Shown here: one piece after another, positions 53,977-62,346 of the stretch | Position numbering within the stretch: the stretch's first letter is position 1 | How the letters are laid out: every line of letters starts with the position of its first letter | Source of the DNA: Ga0077560 sp046330395 | Lineage (GTDB): Bacteria; Actinomycetota; Thermoleophilia; Miltoncostaeales; Miltoncostaeaceae | Direction: 5' to 3' | NCBI GenBank assembly: GCA_046330395.1 | Contig: JAXLSS010000005.1 | Coordinates: 62,001-126,000, forward strand | Length of the DNA stretch: 64,000 nucleotides | Made by a program: the position numbers and the translations under genes | The notes under the pieces: generated by a model | The model's input: the letters and a program-made list of their open reading frames with translations, nothing else | Database searches by the model: none | Told to the model about the DNA's origin: nothing

Positions 53977-55047
53977 GTGGAGAAGGATCAGGCCCTCGGC
54001 GCCGCCCTCGCGCAGATCGAGCGGCAGTTCGGCAAGGGGTCCATCATGCGGATGGGCGACGCCCACAGCATGCTGGAAACCGGCGTCATCTCCACGGGAG
54101 CGCTGGCACTCGACCTGGCCCTCGGTATCGGGGGAGTGCCCAAGGGGCGCATCGTCGAGGTGTACGGACCGGAGAGCTCCGGAAAGACCACCCTGCTGTA
54201 CCACCTCATCGCCCAGGCGCAGAAGGCCGGCGGGATGGCCGCCTTCATCGACGCCGAGCACTCGATGGACCCCACCTACGCCCGGCGCATCGGCGTCAAC
54301 GTCGACGAGCTGCTGGTGTCCCAGCCCGACCACGGCGAGCAGGCGCTCGAGATCGCGGACCTGCTGGTGCGCTCCGGGGCGCTCGACATCGTGGCCATCG
54401 ACTCCGTGGCGGCGCTCGTGCCGAAGGCGGAGATCGAGGGGGAGATGGGGGACCACCAGGTGGGCGCACAGGCCCGGCTCATGTCGCAGGCGCTGCGCAA
54501 GCTGGCAGGCACGCTCAACCGCGCGGGCACCATCTGCATCTTCACCAACCAGCTGCGCGAGAAGATCGGCGTGATGTTCGGCTCGCCGGAGACCACCCCC
54601 GGTGGCCGCGCCCTCAAGTTCTATGCGTCCGTGCGCCTGGACATCCGCCGCATCGAGACCCTCAAGGAGGGCACCGAGAGCATCGGCAACCGCGTCCGCG
54701 TCAAGGTGGTCAAGAACAAGGTGGCCCCGCCGTTCCGGCAGGCCGAGTTCGACATCATCTACGGCGAGGGCATCTCGTATGAGGGCAACCTCATCGACCT
54801 CGGCGTCGAACAGGGCATCCTCACCAAGAGCGGCGCCTACTTCTCGTACGGCGAGGAGCGGTTGGGCCAGGGACGCAACGCCGCGCGCGCGTTCCTGCGG
54901 GAGCACCCGGACGTGGCCGAGCAGGTCGACCACCAGATCCGCATGCAGGCGGGGCTCATCCCCACGCCCGACCTGCGCGTCGACCCGGAGACGGGCGAGG
55001 TGCTGGAGGACGTCGAGGAGAGCGCGGAGGCATTGACGAGGGGCTAG
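53977..55047 (+). CDS. recA: Recombinase RecA
   Basis: 356 residues. N-terminal QIERQFGKGSIMRMGD, Walker A VYGPESSGKTTLLYHL, Walker B LDIVAIDSVAALVPKAE, L1/L2 loops GEMGDHQVGAQARLMSQALRKL and TNQLREKIGVMFGSPETTPGGRALKFYASVRLDIRR. No intein. It drives homologous recombination and stimulates LexA self-cleavage. GTG start preceded by AGGAGG. The gene is followed not by recX but by an inverted copy of the dispersed repeat. Confidence 0.99.
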   Translation: MEKDQALGAALAQIERQFGKGSIMRMGDAHSMLETGVISTGALALDLALGIGGVPKGRIVEVYGPESSGKTTLLYHLIAQAQKAGGMAAFIDAEHSMDPTYARRIGVNVDELLVSQPDHGEQALEIADLLVRSGALDIVAIDSVAALVPKAEIEGEMGDHQVGAQARLMSQALRKLAGTLNRAGTICIFTNQLREKIGVMFGSPETTPGGRALKFYASVRLDIRRIETLKEGTESIGNRVRVKVVKNKVAPPFRQAEFDIIYGEGISYEGNLIDLGVEQGILTKSGAYFSYGEERLGQGRNAARAFLREHPDVAEQVDHQIRMQAGLIPTPDLRVDPETGEVLEDVEESAEALTRG

Positions 55048-55080
55048 GCGCCCGGACGCTCTCAGCTGCTTCCGGGGACC

Positions 55081-55303
55081 GGGACCCGCCCTCGGCGGGT
55101 CCCACCACTCATGTCGAGGTCTCCGCCTCCCGGGGTGCCCGAGGGCCCCTGATTGGGGATGGTGGAGGGTGTGAATCCCCCCGACCCACGGATGGGGAGG
55201 TTCGACTCGGTTCCGCGCAGCCCGCAAGGGCGCTGTGGTCACGCAAGACGATCCGGACCCGCCATCCGGAACGTCCGCGTCAGAGGCCAACCCTGTGAAA
55301 AGC
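55081..55303 (-). repeat. Dispersed structured repeat, inverted copy
   Basis: Read on the minus strand from TTTTCACAGGGTTGG (55301 leftward) through the core CCACAGCGCCCTTGCGGG and GGCGGAGACCTCGACATG to a terminal hairpin at 55081-55103. The hairpin GGGACCCGCC/GGCGGGTCCC has a stem sequence different from copies 2 and 3 but the same position and pairing. It fills nearly all of the recA-miaB gap; the miaB -10 starts 9 bp beyond its end. The hairpin could also end recA transcripts. Confidence 0.9.
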
Positions 55304-55311
55304 AGGCCATC

Positions 55312-55317
55312 TATGAT
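55312..55317 (+). promoter_or_regulatory. -10 TATGAT, predicted leaderless start of miaB
   Basis: TATGAT, 6 nt, then GTG at 55324. The best -10 match of the set. Confidence 0.55.
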
Positions 55318-55323
55318 GGCCGC

Positions 55324-56649
55324 GTGCGCTACCACCTCACCAGCTTCGGCTGCCAGATGAACGACCACGACTCCGAGCGGATGCGGGGGTTGCTGGAGGC
55401 CATCGGCTATCGCGAGGCCGACACCCGGGATGACGCCGACCTCATCCTGTTCAACACCTGCACCATCCGGGGCAGCGCCGACGACCGCTTCACCGGCAAC
55501 CTGGGTGACGCGCACCGGGTGAAGCGCGAACGGCCCGACGTGGTGGTTGCCGTGGGCGGATGCTGGGCGCAGGCGCAGAAGGAGCTGGTGTTCCAGCGCT
55601 ACCCCTTCGTGGACATCGCCTTCGGGCCGGGTGAGGTGTCGCGTCTCGGGGAACTCATCGCCCGGGAGCGCATCGACGCGGTGGGCGCGTTCAGCTTCGA
55701 CGGGGCGTTCTCCGGAACGCTGCCCGCAAAGCGGGACCGGCCGCACCAGGCGTGGGTGCAGATCTCGGTGGGCTGCAACTGCGTGTGCGCCTACTGCATC
55801 GTGCCCGCCGTGCGGGGGCGAGAGCGCAGCCGCACCCCCGGTGACATCGTGTCGGAGGTCCGGGCGCTGGCGGCTGACGGCGTCCGCGAGGTGACCCTGC
55901 TGGGGCAGAACGTCAACGCGTACGGCCGCGACATCCCACGCGACGACCGGGCCACGTTCGCCGAGCTGCTGCGGGCCGTGGCGGCGGTGGAGGGGATTGC
56001 GCGGGTGCGGTACACCAGCCCGCACCCCAAGGACATGCGCGAGGACGTCATCGCCGCCATGGCGGAGACGCCGGAGGTGTGCCGGCACCTGCACCTCCCG
56101 GCGCAGTCCGGGAGCACGCGGGTGCTCAAGCGCATGCGGCGCACCTACAGCCGCGCGCGCTACATGGAGCTGGTGCACCGGCTGCGGGAGGCGATCCCCG
56201 ACATCTCGCTCACCACCGACATCATCGTGGGCTTCCCCGGGGAGACCGACGAGGACTTCGCCGAGACGCTCTCGCTGGTGCGGGAGGCGGCGTACGACGG
56301 GGCCTACACGTTCGTGTACTCACCGCGACCCGGCACCGAGGCCGCCGAGCGGATGGACGACGACGTGTCGCCGGAGGTCAAGCGCGAGCGCATCCAGGCG
56401 CTGGTGGAGGTGGTGCAGGACATGGCGCGCACGCGCGCGGCGCGCTTCGTGGGCACCACCGGGGAGGTGCTGGTGGAGGGCCCGTCCCGCACCGACCCCA
56501 CGCGGCTGCGGGGACGGCTCAGCCAGAACATCACCGTCAACTTCACCGGCGATGCCGCACCGGGCACCCTGGTGGACGTGGAGGTGACCCAGGCCACCTC
56601 CACCACCCTCACCGGGCAGCAGGTGCGGGTGGCCGCCGCCGCGCGCTGA
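55324..56649 (+). CDS. miaB: tRNA-2-methylthio-N6-dimethylallyladenosine synthase MiaB
   Basis: 441 residues. UPF0004 domain cysteines lie in SFGCQMNDHDSERM, FNTCTIRGSADDR and VGGCWAQAQKE; radical SAM cluster GCNCVCAYCIVP (C-x3-C-x2-C); SGSTRVLKRMRRTYSR and the C-terminal TRAM domain (VGTTGEVLVEGPSRTDPTRLRGR). It methylthiolates i6A37 in tRNAs reading UNN codons. GTG at 55324 gives the conserved N-terminus; longer in-frame sequence upstream lies in the repeat. miaA, which makes its substrate, follows 11 bp later. Confidence 0.96.
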   Translation: MRYHLTSFGCQMNDHDSERMRGLLEAIGYREADTRDDADLILFNTCTIRGSADDRFTGNLGDAHRVKRERPDVVVAVGGCWAQAQKELVFQRYPFVDIAFGPGEVSRLGELIARERIDAVGAFSFDGAFSGTLPAKRDRPHQAWVQISVGCNCVCAYCIVPAVRGRERSRTPGDIVSEVRALAADGVREVTLLGQNVNAYGRDIPRDDRATFAELLRAVAAVEGIARVRYTSPHPKDMREDVIAAMAETPEVCRHLHLPAQSGSTRVLKRMRRTYSRARYMELVHRLREAIPDISLTTDIIVGFPGETDEDFAETLSLVREAAYDGAYTFVYSPRPGTEAAERMDDDVSPEVKRERIQALVEVVQDMARTRAARFVGTTGEVLVEGPSRTDPTRLRGRLSQNITVNFTGDAAPGTLVDVEVTQATSTTLTGQQVRVAAAAR

Positions 56650-56660
56650 GCCCGGCCCCC

Positions 56661-57596
56661 GTGGTGGGCGCGTCACCGGCACGGGTCCTGGCCATCTTCG
56701 GGCCCACCGCGGCGGGCAAGAGCGCGCTGGCGCACGCGGCCGCCGCCGCGCTGGACGGCGAGATCGTGGTGTGCGACCCGTTCCAGCGCTATCGCGGCCT
56801 GGAGATCGCCGCGGACAGCCCCCGGCCGCCGGAGCTGGCGGAGGTGCCGTACCACCTGGTGGGTGACCTGGAGCTGACCCAGGCCTCCTCCGCGGCGGAC
56901 TTCGCGGTACGGGCGCATGCCGCGGTGGACGACATCCTGAGGCGCGGGCGCGTGCCCGTGGTGACCGGCGGCACCGGCCTGTACCTGCGGGCCGCGCTGG
57001 CCGACCTGGAGTTCCCCGACCCGCCGGACGCGGCCACGCGCGACTGGGCGGAGGCGCTGGTTGCCGCCGACCCGGACGCGGCGCGCGACGAGCTGCGCCG
57101 TCTCGACCCGGATGCGTGCGCCCGGGTGGACACGGCCAATCCACGCCGGCTGGTGCGCGCCCTGGAGCTGGCCCGTGCCGGCGCGTCCGGGGGCGGGCCG
57201 CGACTCTGGGACGGCTCGATGCGCCGGCCCACGCTGCTGGTGGCGGTGACGCGGCCGCGGGAGCGGCTGCACGCGCTGATCGCCACGCGGGTGCGACGGG
57301 AGCTGGACGAGGGGCTGGTGGCCGAGCTGGAACGGGCCCTCGACACCCCGGGGGTGCGCCGCGAGCCGCTGCAGATCATCGGCGCGGCGGAGGTGGCGGG
57401 CATGCGCCGCGGGGAGGTGGCTCCCGAGGCCCTCCCGGAGCTGCTGTGCGCGCGCACGCGCCGTCTGGCCCGCCGCCAGATGCAGTGGCTGGCCCGCTGG
57501 CCGGAGGCCGTGCGGCTGGAGCTGGACGATGCGCCGCCCCGGGAGGCGCTGGCCCGCCTGCTGAACGCATGGGCCGACGCGCGCGGCGTCGCCTGA
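56661..57596 (+). CDS. miaA: tRNA dimethylallyltransferase MiaA
   Basis: 311 residues. P-loop IFGPTAAGKSALAHA, DPFQRYRGLEIA (the D-S-x-Q-x-Y position, with Pro for Ser), VVTGGTGLYLRAAL, RERLHALIATRVRRELDEGLVAEL, LQIIGAAEV and the RRLARRQMQWLARW tRNA-contact motif. It adds dimethylallyl to A37 of tRNA. GTG at 56661 or 56664. Several motifs deviate slightly from consensus but the catalytic Asp, Thr and Arg positions are kept. Confidence 0.93.
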   Translation: MVGASPARVLAIFGPTAAGKSALAHAAAAALDGEIVVCDPFQRYRGLEIAADSPRPPELAEVPYHLVGDLELTQASSAADFAVRAHAAVDDILRRGRVPVVTGGTGLYLRAALADLEFPDPPDAATRDWAEALVAADPDAARDELRRLDPDACARVDTANPRRLVRALELARAGASGGGPRLWDGSMRRPTLLVAVTRPRERLHALIATRVRRELDEGLVAELERALDTPGVRREPLQIIGAAEVAGMRRGEVAPEALPELLCARTRRLARRQMQWLARWPEAVRLELDDAPPREALARLLNAWADARGVA

Positions 57597-57706
57597 GGCC
57601 GCGTCGCGCCGCGGTGGACGGCACCGCGACCCCGGCCCGCGCCGGGACGACGGGATCACGGTGAATCGGGGGTGCCGCGCGCATCAACGCCGAACCCGCG
57701 CATGCC

Positions 57707-57712
57707 GATACT
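57707..57712 (+). promoter_or_regulatory. -10-like GATACT, predicted leaderless start
   Basis: GATACT, 6 nt, then ATG at 57719. Confidence 0.45.
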
Positions 57713-57718
57713 CGGCTG

Positions 57719-60670
57719 ATGGGTCGGATCCTCGGTCACGTCTCCCTGCGCGCGCGCCTGTTCGCCGTCCTGCTGGTGCCGCTTGTGGGAATGGCGGTGT
57801 TCGCCAGCCTGTGGGCGGTGGACCGCCGGTCGGCGGCCAGGGACTCGGCGCACGCCCGCCGCCAGATCGACCTGGTGGTGGAGACCATCCGGGCGCTGCG
57901 CACCCTGGATCTGCTCTACAGCGAGGCGCGACCCGTGGCCGCCGCCGGTGGTCCCGAGGTGCTGGGGCCCATCACGGGCCTGGTGGCCCAGAAGTTCAAG
58001 GACGTCATGGACGAGGAGCGCACCTCGCGTGCTGCGCTCCTCGGCATGCGTGGCACCGCCACTCCCCGCGAGCGGTCCATCATCGACTCCACCGTGGCCG
58101 CCATCGACGGCGTGCTCGCGGCCACCAGGACCGACCCCACCAAGCCGCGGTTCTACACCGCCCGCAACCTCGACACCTTCCGGGACGCGGCGTCACGTGT
58201 GCGCCGGAACGTCACCAGCCTCACCGACGACGCGGGCGACCTGGAGCTGGTGCAGGGCGCCTCGGTGCTGGTGGACCTGGCCGACCTGCGGGCGGCGTGC
58301 ATGTGGGAGGCCGTGCTGACGCTCCGGAAGGCGAGCTCGCACCGGCCCCTGTCCACCCTCTCGGTGGACCGCTGGAGCACGCAGTGCCGCACCATGGAGC
58401 GGTTCACGCTGCGCAGGCTCACGGCGGGCGACCGGGTGCTGCTGGGCGACTGGCGTGAGCGTGCCGCCTGGAACGCCTTCCAGGCCGAGGCCGTGGCGGG
58501 ACGGCACCCCGCCATCCTGACGGCCATCATGACGGTGCTGAACCGGCAATCGGCCCTCGGGTCGCTGCAGGACCGCATCGCGGCGCGGTTGCAGGACCAG
58601 GCGGCGAAGGCCGAATCCCAGGCCAGCGGCGCCTTCCGCCTGGCGGTGGCCGTGGCGATGTCGCTGACGGTGCTGTCGCTGCTGCTCGGGGCGGGAATGG
58701 TGCGCACCATCACCCGTGGCCTGCGCCGCCTTGCGCGGCAGGCGGAGGCCATCGGCGCTGGCGACCTGCGCGTCGAGCCGCTGCCGGTGCAGGGCCGCGA
58801 CGAGACCGCCGTGCTGGCCGTCGCGTTCAACCAGATGAGCGCCACACTGGCCATCCTGCAGGAGCAGGTGGACACGCTGGCCGACGGCGAGCCCGCCTCG
58901 GGCGCGATCGAGCTGCCAGGGCGCATCGGCGAGGCCGTGGCCCGCTCGGTGGCCCGGCTGGCGGGGATCACCGGGGCGCTCCGCACCAGCGAGGAGGTGG
59001 CCCGCCTCACCGTGGCCAACGCGGTGGAGGCCATCTGGACGCTCGACGAGGACGGCCGCGTGGTGTCGCTGAACCCCACCGCGCAGCAGCTGGACGGGCG
59101 TCAGGCGGGTGACATCACCGGTGGACGGCTGGACGACCACCTGGTCTGGCAGGGGCTGGAGCTGCCCGGCGACGGGATGCCCGTGCCCGTCACCGAACTG
59201 GAATGCCGCGTCGGGCCCCCCGGGGCCGAGCCGCAGGACGTGCTGGTGACGGTGCGTCACGTCAGCGGTGCCGCCGGCGACCGCACCATGGTGTTCGCCC
59301 GCGACATCACCGAGCGCAAGCGCCTCGAGGACCGCCTGGAGTGGGACGCCCTGCACGACCCGCTGACCGGCCTGCCGAACCGCACGGGCCTGCGCCGTGA
59401 GCTGCTGGAGACGGCCGAGGAGCACTCCGGGAGGCCTCTGGCGCTGATGTTCCTCGACCTCGACCGGTTCAAGCAGGTCAACGACGCCCTCGGGCACCGC
59501 CACGGCGACGAGCTGCTGCGCCAGGTTGCGCGCCGCCTCGTTGCGAGCGTGCGGGTGGAGGATCTGGTGGCCCGCCTGGGCGGGGATGAGTTCGTCATCG
59601 CGTGCCGCGTGGACGAGGACGGTCCCGAGGTGGACCAGTTCGCCACCCGGGTCATCGAGACGCTCGAGCAGCCGTACCGCCTTGGCGGCGGCAACGGGTA
59701 CGTGTCGGCCAGCATCGGGGTGGTGGTCACCGAGGACGCGGTCGACCCCGAGGAGCTCATCCGTCAGGCCGACCTGGCGATGTACCGCGCCAAGCACACC
59801 GGCCGGGGGCGCGTGTGTCGCTACCACGCCGAGATGCAGGACGAGGTGCGGGAGCGGGTGGCGGTCGAGGCCCGGCTGCACGGCGCCATCGCCGGCGGCG
59901 AGTTCACCGCCTACTACCAGCCCATCGTGTCGCTCAGCGACGGCAGCGTGGACCACTTCGAGCTGCTCGCCCGGTGGTTCCCGCCGGACGGGGAACCCAT
60001 CTCGCCCGGGGTGTTCATCCCCGTGGCCGAGGAGAGCGGGCTGGTCATCGAGATCGGGCGCTGGGCGCTGACCGAGGCCGCGCTGATGGCCGCCCAGCTG
60101 GACCGCAGGCGGCCCGGGGCCGGCGTCGGGGTGGCCGTCAACATCTCGGGCCTGCACGTGATGCAGGCCGACCTGGTGGCCGACGTGCGGGCCGCGCTGG
60201 CCGGCGCAGGCGTGCGCCCGGAGCTGCTGCACATCGAGATCACCGAGAGCTACATGCTGGGCGAGGCCAACGCGCACGTCGATGCGGTGCTGGCGGAGCT
60301 GGTGGCCATGGGCGTGGGCCTGTCGGTGGACGACTTCGGCACGGGCTACTCATCGCTGACCTACCTGCGGCGCATCCCCGCGAACGTGGTGAAGATCGAC
60401 CGTTCCTACGTGGCCGCCATGGACACGGACCCCAACGAGATCTCGATCATCCGCATGGTCACCACCATGGCCAGCGGGCTGGGAATGACGGTGGTGGCCG
60501 AGGGGCTGGAGACCGAGCGCCAGCGCGTCATGCTGATCGAGGCCGGCTGCACCCACGCCCAGGGCTTCCTCATCGCGCGCCCCATGCCCGAGGGGCAGCT
60601 GTGGGAGTGGATGGGGGCGCTGCAGGGCGGTCTGCGGGTGCCGCTGTCCTGGGCGTCGGATCGCACCTGA
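57719..60670 (+). CDS. Sensor GGDEF/EAL protein with NIT-like, HAMP and PAS domains
   Basis: 983 residues. N-terminal helix (LFAVLLVPLVGMAVFASLWAV), a helical extracytoplasmic domain of ~270 residues like the nitrate/nitrite-sensing NIT domain, second helix (AVAVAMSLTVLSLLLGAGMV), HAMP (~330-385), PAS (TVANAVEAIWTLDEDGRVVSLNP, ~425-535), GGDEF (RLGGDEFVIAC with I-site RVED) and EAL in which the name motif is ELL (FELLARW). NISGLHV, IEITES, DDFGTGYSSL, KIDRS, AEGLET and QGF remain, so phosphodiesterase activity is plausible. Leaderless ATG at 57719. Confidence 0.92.
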   Translation: MGRILGHVSLRARLFAVLLVPLVGMAVFASLWAVDRRSAARDSAHARRQIDLVVETIRALRTLDLLYSEARPVAAAGGPEVLGPITGLVAQKFKDVMDEERTSRAALLGMRGTATPRERSIIDSTVAAIDGVLAATRTDPTKPRFYTARNLDTFRDAASRVRRNVTSLTDDAGDLELVQGASVLVDLADLRAACMWEAVLTLRKASSHRPLSTLSVDRWSTQCRTMERFTLRRLTAGDRVLLGDWRERAAWNAFQAEAVAGRHPAILTAIMTVLNRQSALGSLQDRIAARLQDQAAKAESQASGAFRLAVAVAMSLTVLSLLLGAGMVRTITRGLRRLARQAEAIGAGDLRVEPLPVQGRDETAVLAVAFNQMSATLAILQEQVDTLADGEPASGAIELPGRIGEAVARSVARLAGITGALRTSEEVARLTVANAVEAIWTLDEDGRVVSLNPTAQQLDGRQAGDITGGRLDDHLVWQGLELPGDGMPVPVTELECRVGPPGAEPQDVLVTVRHVSGAAGDRTMVFARDITERKRLEDRLEWDALHDPLTGLPNRTGLRRELLETAEEHSGRPLALMFLDLDRFKQVNDALGHRHGDELLRQVARRLVASVRVEDLVARLGGDEFVIACRVDEDGPEVDQFATRVIETLEQPYRLGGGNGYVSASIGVVVTEDAVDPEELIRQADLAMYRAKHTGRGRVCRYHAEMQDEVRERVAVEARLHGAIAGGEFTAYYQPIVSLSDGSVDHFELLARWFPPDGEPISPGVFIPVAEESGLVIEIGRWALTEAALMAAQLDRRRPGAGVGVAVNISGLHVMQADLVADVRAALAGAGVRPELLHIEITESYMLGEANAHVDAVLAELVAMGVGLSVDDFGTGYSSLTYLRRIPANVVKIDRSYVAAMDTDPNEISIIRMVTTMASGLGMTVVAEGLETERQRVMLIEAGCTHAQGFLIARPMPEGQLWEWMGALQGGLRVPLSWASDRT

Positions 60671-60671
60671 G

Positions 60672-60700
60672 GTGACCGGGAGCGCCCCGGCGGCTAGCCT
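60672..60700 (+). promoter_or_regulatory. dapF promoter, predicted leaderless
   Basis: GTGACC (60672-60677), 17-bp spacer, TAGCCT (60695-60700), 7 nt, ATG at 60708. The only leaderless promoter here with a convincing -35 and ideal spacing. Confidence 0.6.
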
Positions 60701-60707
60701 GTTCGGG

Positions 60708-61547
60708 ATGCGCTTTCAGAAATGGCAGGGCACCGGCAACCACCACGTGGTGGTGGAGGCCGCGCTGCTCCCCTGGGCGATGACCGCGGCGCGGGCGGTG
60801 GTGCTGTGCGACCCGCACACGGGCGTGGGCGCCGACGGGGTGCTGGAGATCGGCTGGGACGGCGGGCACCCGCGCATGACGGTGTGGAACGCCGATGGCA
60901 GCGTGGCCGAGAACTGCGGCAACGGCATCCGCATCGTGGCCGCGTACCTGCACGCCGACGGCCGCCTCCCGGACGACGGGCTGGTGCTCACGGGGGCCAC
61001 GCGCACATGGGTGACCATGTGCCCGGACGGCCGGGTGCGCGTGCGGATGGGGCGGGCGGTGCTGCCCGCCGGCGCCGCCACGCAGGTGCTCCGCGGTGGC
61101 CGGGACGAGGTGCGCTTCACCGAGGTGTCCATGGGCAACCCGCACGCGGTCATCAGCCACGCCGATCCCGACGCGGTGGCCGGCGCGCTGGGGCCCGCCG
61201 TGGAGGTGGACCCGCGCTTCCCGCAGCGCACCAACGTGGAGTTCATGCGCGTGGAGGGTGACGGCACCCTCACCCTGCGGGTGTGGGAGCGGGGCGTGGG
61301 GCTCACCCAGGCCTGCGGCACGGGGGCGTGCGCCGCCGCCGTGGCCGCGGTGACGGCCGGGGAGACGGCCTCCCCGGTCACCGTGCACCTCCCCGGTGGC
61401 GATCTGGTGATCGAGGTGGACGCCGAGATGGACGTCACCATGACCGGCCCCGCCGAGCAGGTGTTCAGCGGGCGCACCTCACCCGCGCTGCGGGCCCGCC
61501 TGGACGCCGCGGACCGCGGCGCCGGGGTTCACACCGCCACGCCGTAG
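60708..61547 (+). CDS. dapF: Diaminopimelate epimerase
   Basis: 279 residues. Catalytic cysteines sit in SVAENCGNGIRIVA and TQACGTGACAAAV; N-terminal MRFQKWQGTGNHHVVVE and NPHAVI are the substrate-binding segments, with the usual ND at GTGND replaced by NH. It converts LL-DAP to meso-DAP for peptidoglycan and lysine. ATG at 60708 is favoured over an upstream in-frame GTG that overlaps the -35. Convergent with dapD, overlapping it by 19 bp. Confidence 0.94.
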   Translation: MRFQKWQGTGNHHVVVEAALLPWAMTAARAVVLCDPHTGVGADGVLEIGWDGGHPRMTVWNADGSVAENCGNGIRIVAAYLHADGRLPDDGLVLTGATRTWVTMCPDGRVRVRMGRAVLPAGAATQVLRGGRDEVRFTEVSMGNPHAVISHADPDAVAGALGPAVEVDPRFPQRTNVEFMRVEGDGTLTLRVWERGVGLTQACGTGACAAAVAAVTAGETASPVTVHLPGGDLVIEVDAEMDVTMTGPAEQVFSGRTSPALRARLDAADRGAGVHTATP

Positions 61548-62341
61548 CTGCGCAGCGCGTCGTTGAGGCTGGTCTTGGTGTCGGTGGACGCCGAGCGCTT
61601 GCCGATGATCAGCGCGCACGGAAGCTGGTACGTGCCGGCCGGGTACTCCTTGGGCCGCGTGCCCGGGATCACCACCGAACGCGGGGGCACCACGCCGCGG
61701 TGCTCCTGGGGCTCCTCACCGGTGACGTCGATGATGGGCGTGGACGCGGTGATCACCACGTTGGCGCCCAGCACGGCCCCGGCCCCCACGTGGGCGCCCT
61801 CCACCACGATGCAGCGCGACCCGATGAAGGCGCCGTCCTCGATGATCACCGGGCTGGCCTGCGGCGGTTCCAGCACCCCGCCGATGCCCACTCCGCCGGA
61901 CAGGTGCACCCCGGCCCCGATCTGCGCGCACGAGCCCACGGTGGCCCAGGTGTCCACCATGGTGCCCTCGCCCACCCAGGCCCCGATGTTGACGTACCCG
62001 GGCATCAGCACCGCGCCGGGGGACAGGTATGAGCCGTACCGCGCGACGGCCGGCGGCACCACGCGAACGCCCATCTCCGGGGTGACGCGCTTGACGGGCA
62101 CCTTGTCGAAGTACGTGTAGGGGCCCAACTCGACGGGTTCGTTCACGCGCAGCCGGAAGTACAGCAGGATGGCCTTCTTGGCCCACTCGTTCACCCGCCA
62201 GTCCTCGCCCGCGGGCTCGGCCACCCGCAGGGCGCCGGTGTCCAGCAGCCGCACGGCCTCCTCCACCGCCTCACGTCCCGCGGCGGCCTCCTGGGCGGGC
62301 AGGTCGTACAGCCGCGCGATCTCGGCCTCCAGGCCGGACAT
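61529..62341 (-). CDS. dapD: Tetrahydrodipicolinate N-succinyltransferase
   Basis: 270 residues. Left-handed beta-helix hexapeptide repeats include GYVNIGAWVGEGTMVDTWATVGSCAQIGAGVHLSGGVGIGGVLEP, with IIEDGAFIGSRCIVVEGAHVG and the C-terminal IIGKRSASTDTKTSLNDALR. This is the E. coli-type DapD, not the longer type I know from Mycobacterium. It succinylates tetrahydrodipicolinate. ATG at 62341; a GTG at 62350 overlapping the dapC stop is equally possible (AAGGAGG lies 4 nt before GTG). Confidence 0.95.
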   Translation of the reverse strand: MSGLEAEIARLYDLPAQEAAAGREAVEEAVRLLDTGALRVAEPAGEDWRVNEWAKKAILLYFRLRVNEPVELGPYTYFDKVPVKRVTPEMGVRVVPPAVARYGSYLSPGAVLMPGYVNIGAWVGEGTMVDTWATVGSCAQIGAGVHLSGGVGIGGVLEPPQASPVIIEDGAFIGSRCIVVEGAHVGAGAVLGANVVITASTPIIDVTGEEPQEHRGVVPPRSVVIPGTRPKEYPAGTYQLPCALIIGKRSASTDTKTSLNDALRSYGVAV

Positions 62342-62346
62342 GTCGG

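Noticed and set aside
56661..57596. MiaA as a divergent pseudoenzyme because DSxQ is DPFQ and several motifs are off consensus
   Set aside because: The P-loop, catalytic Asp, GGTGLY and tRNA-contact motif are all kept and it is directly linked to miaB.
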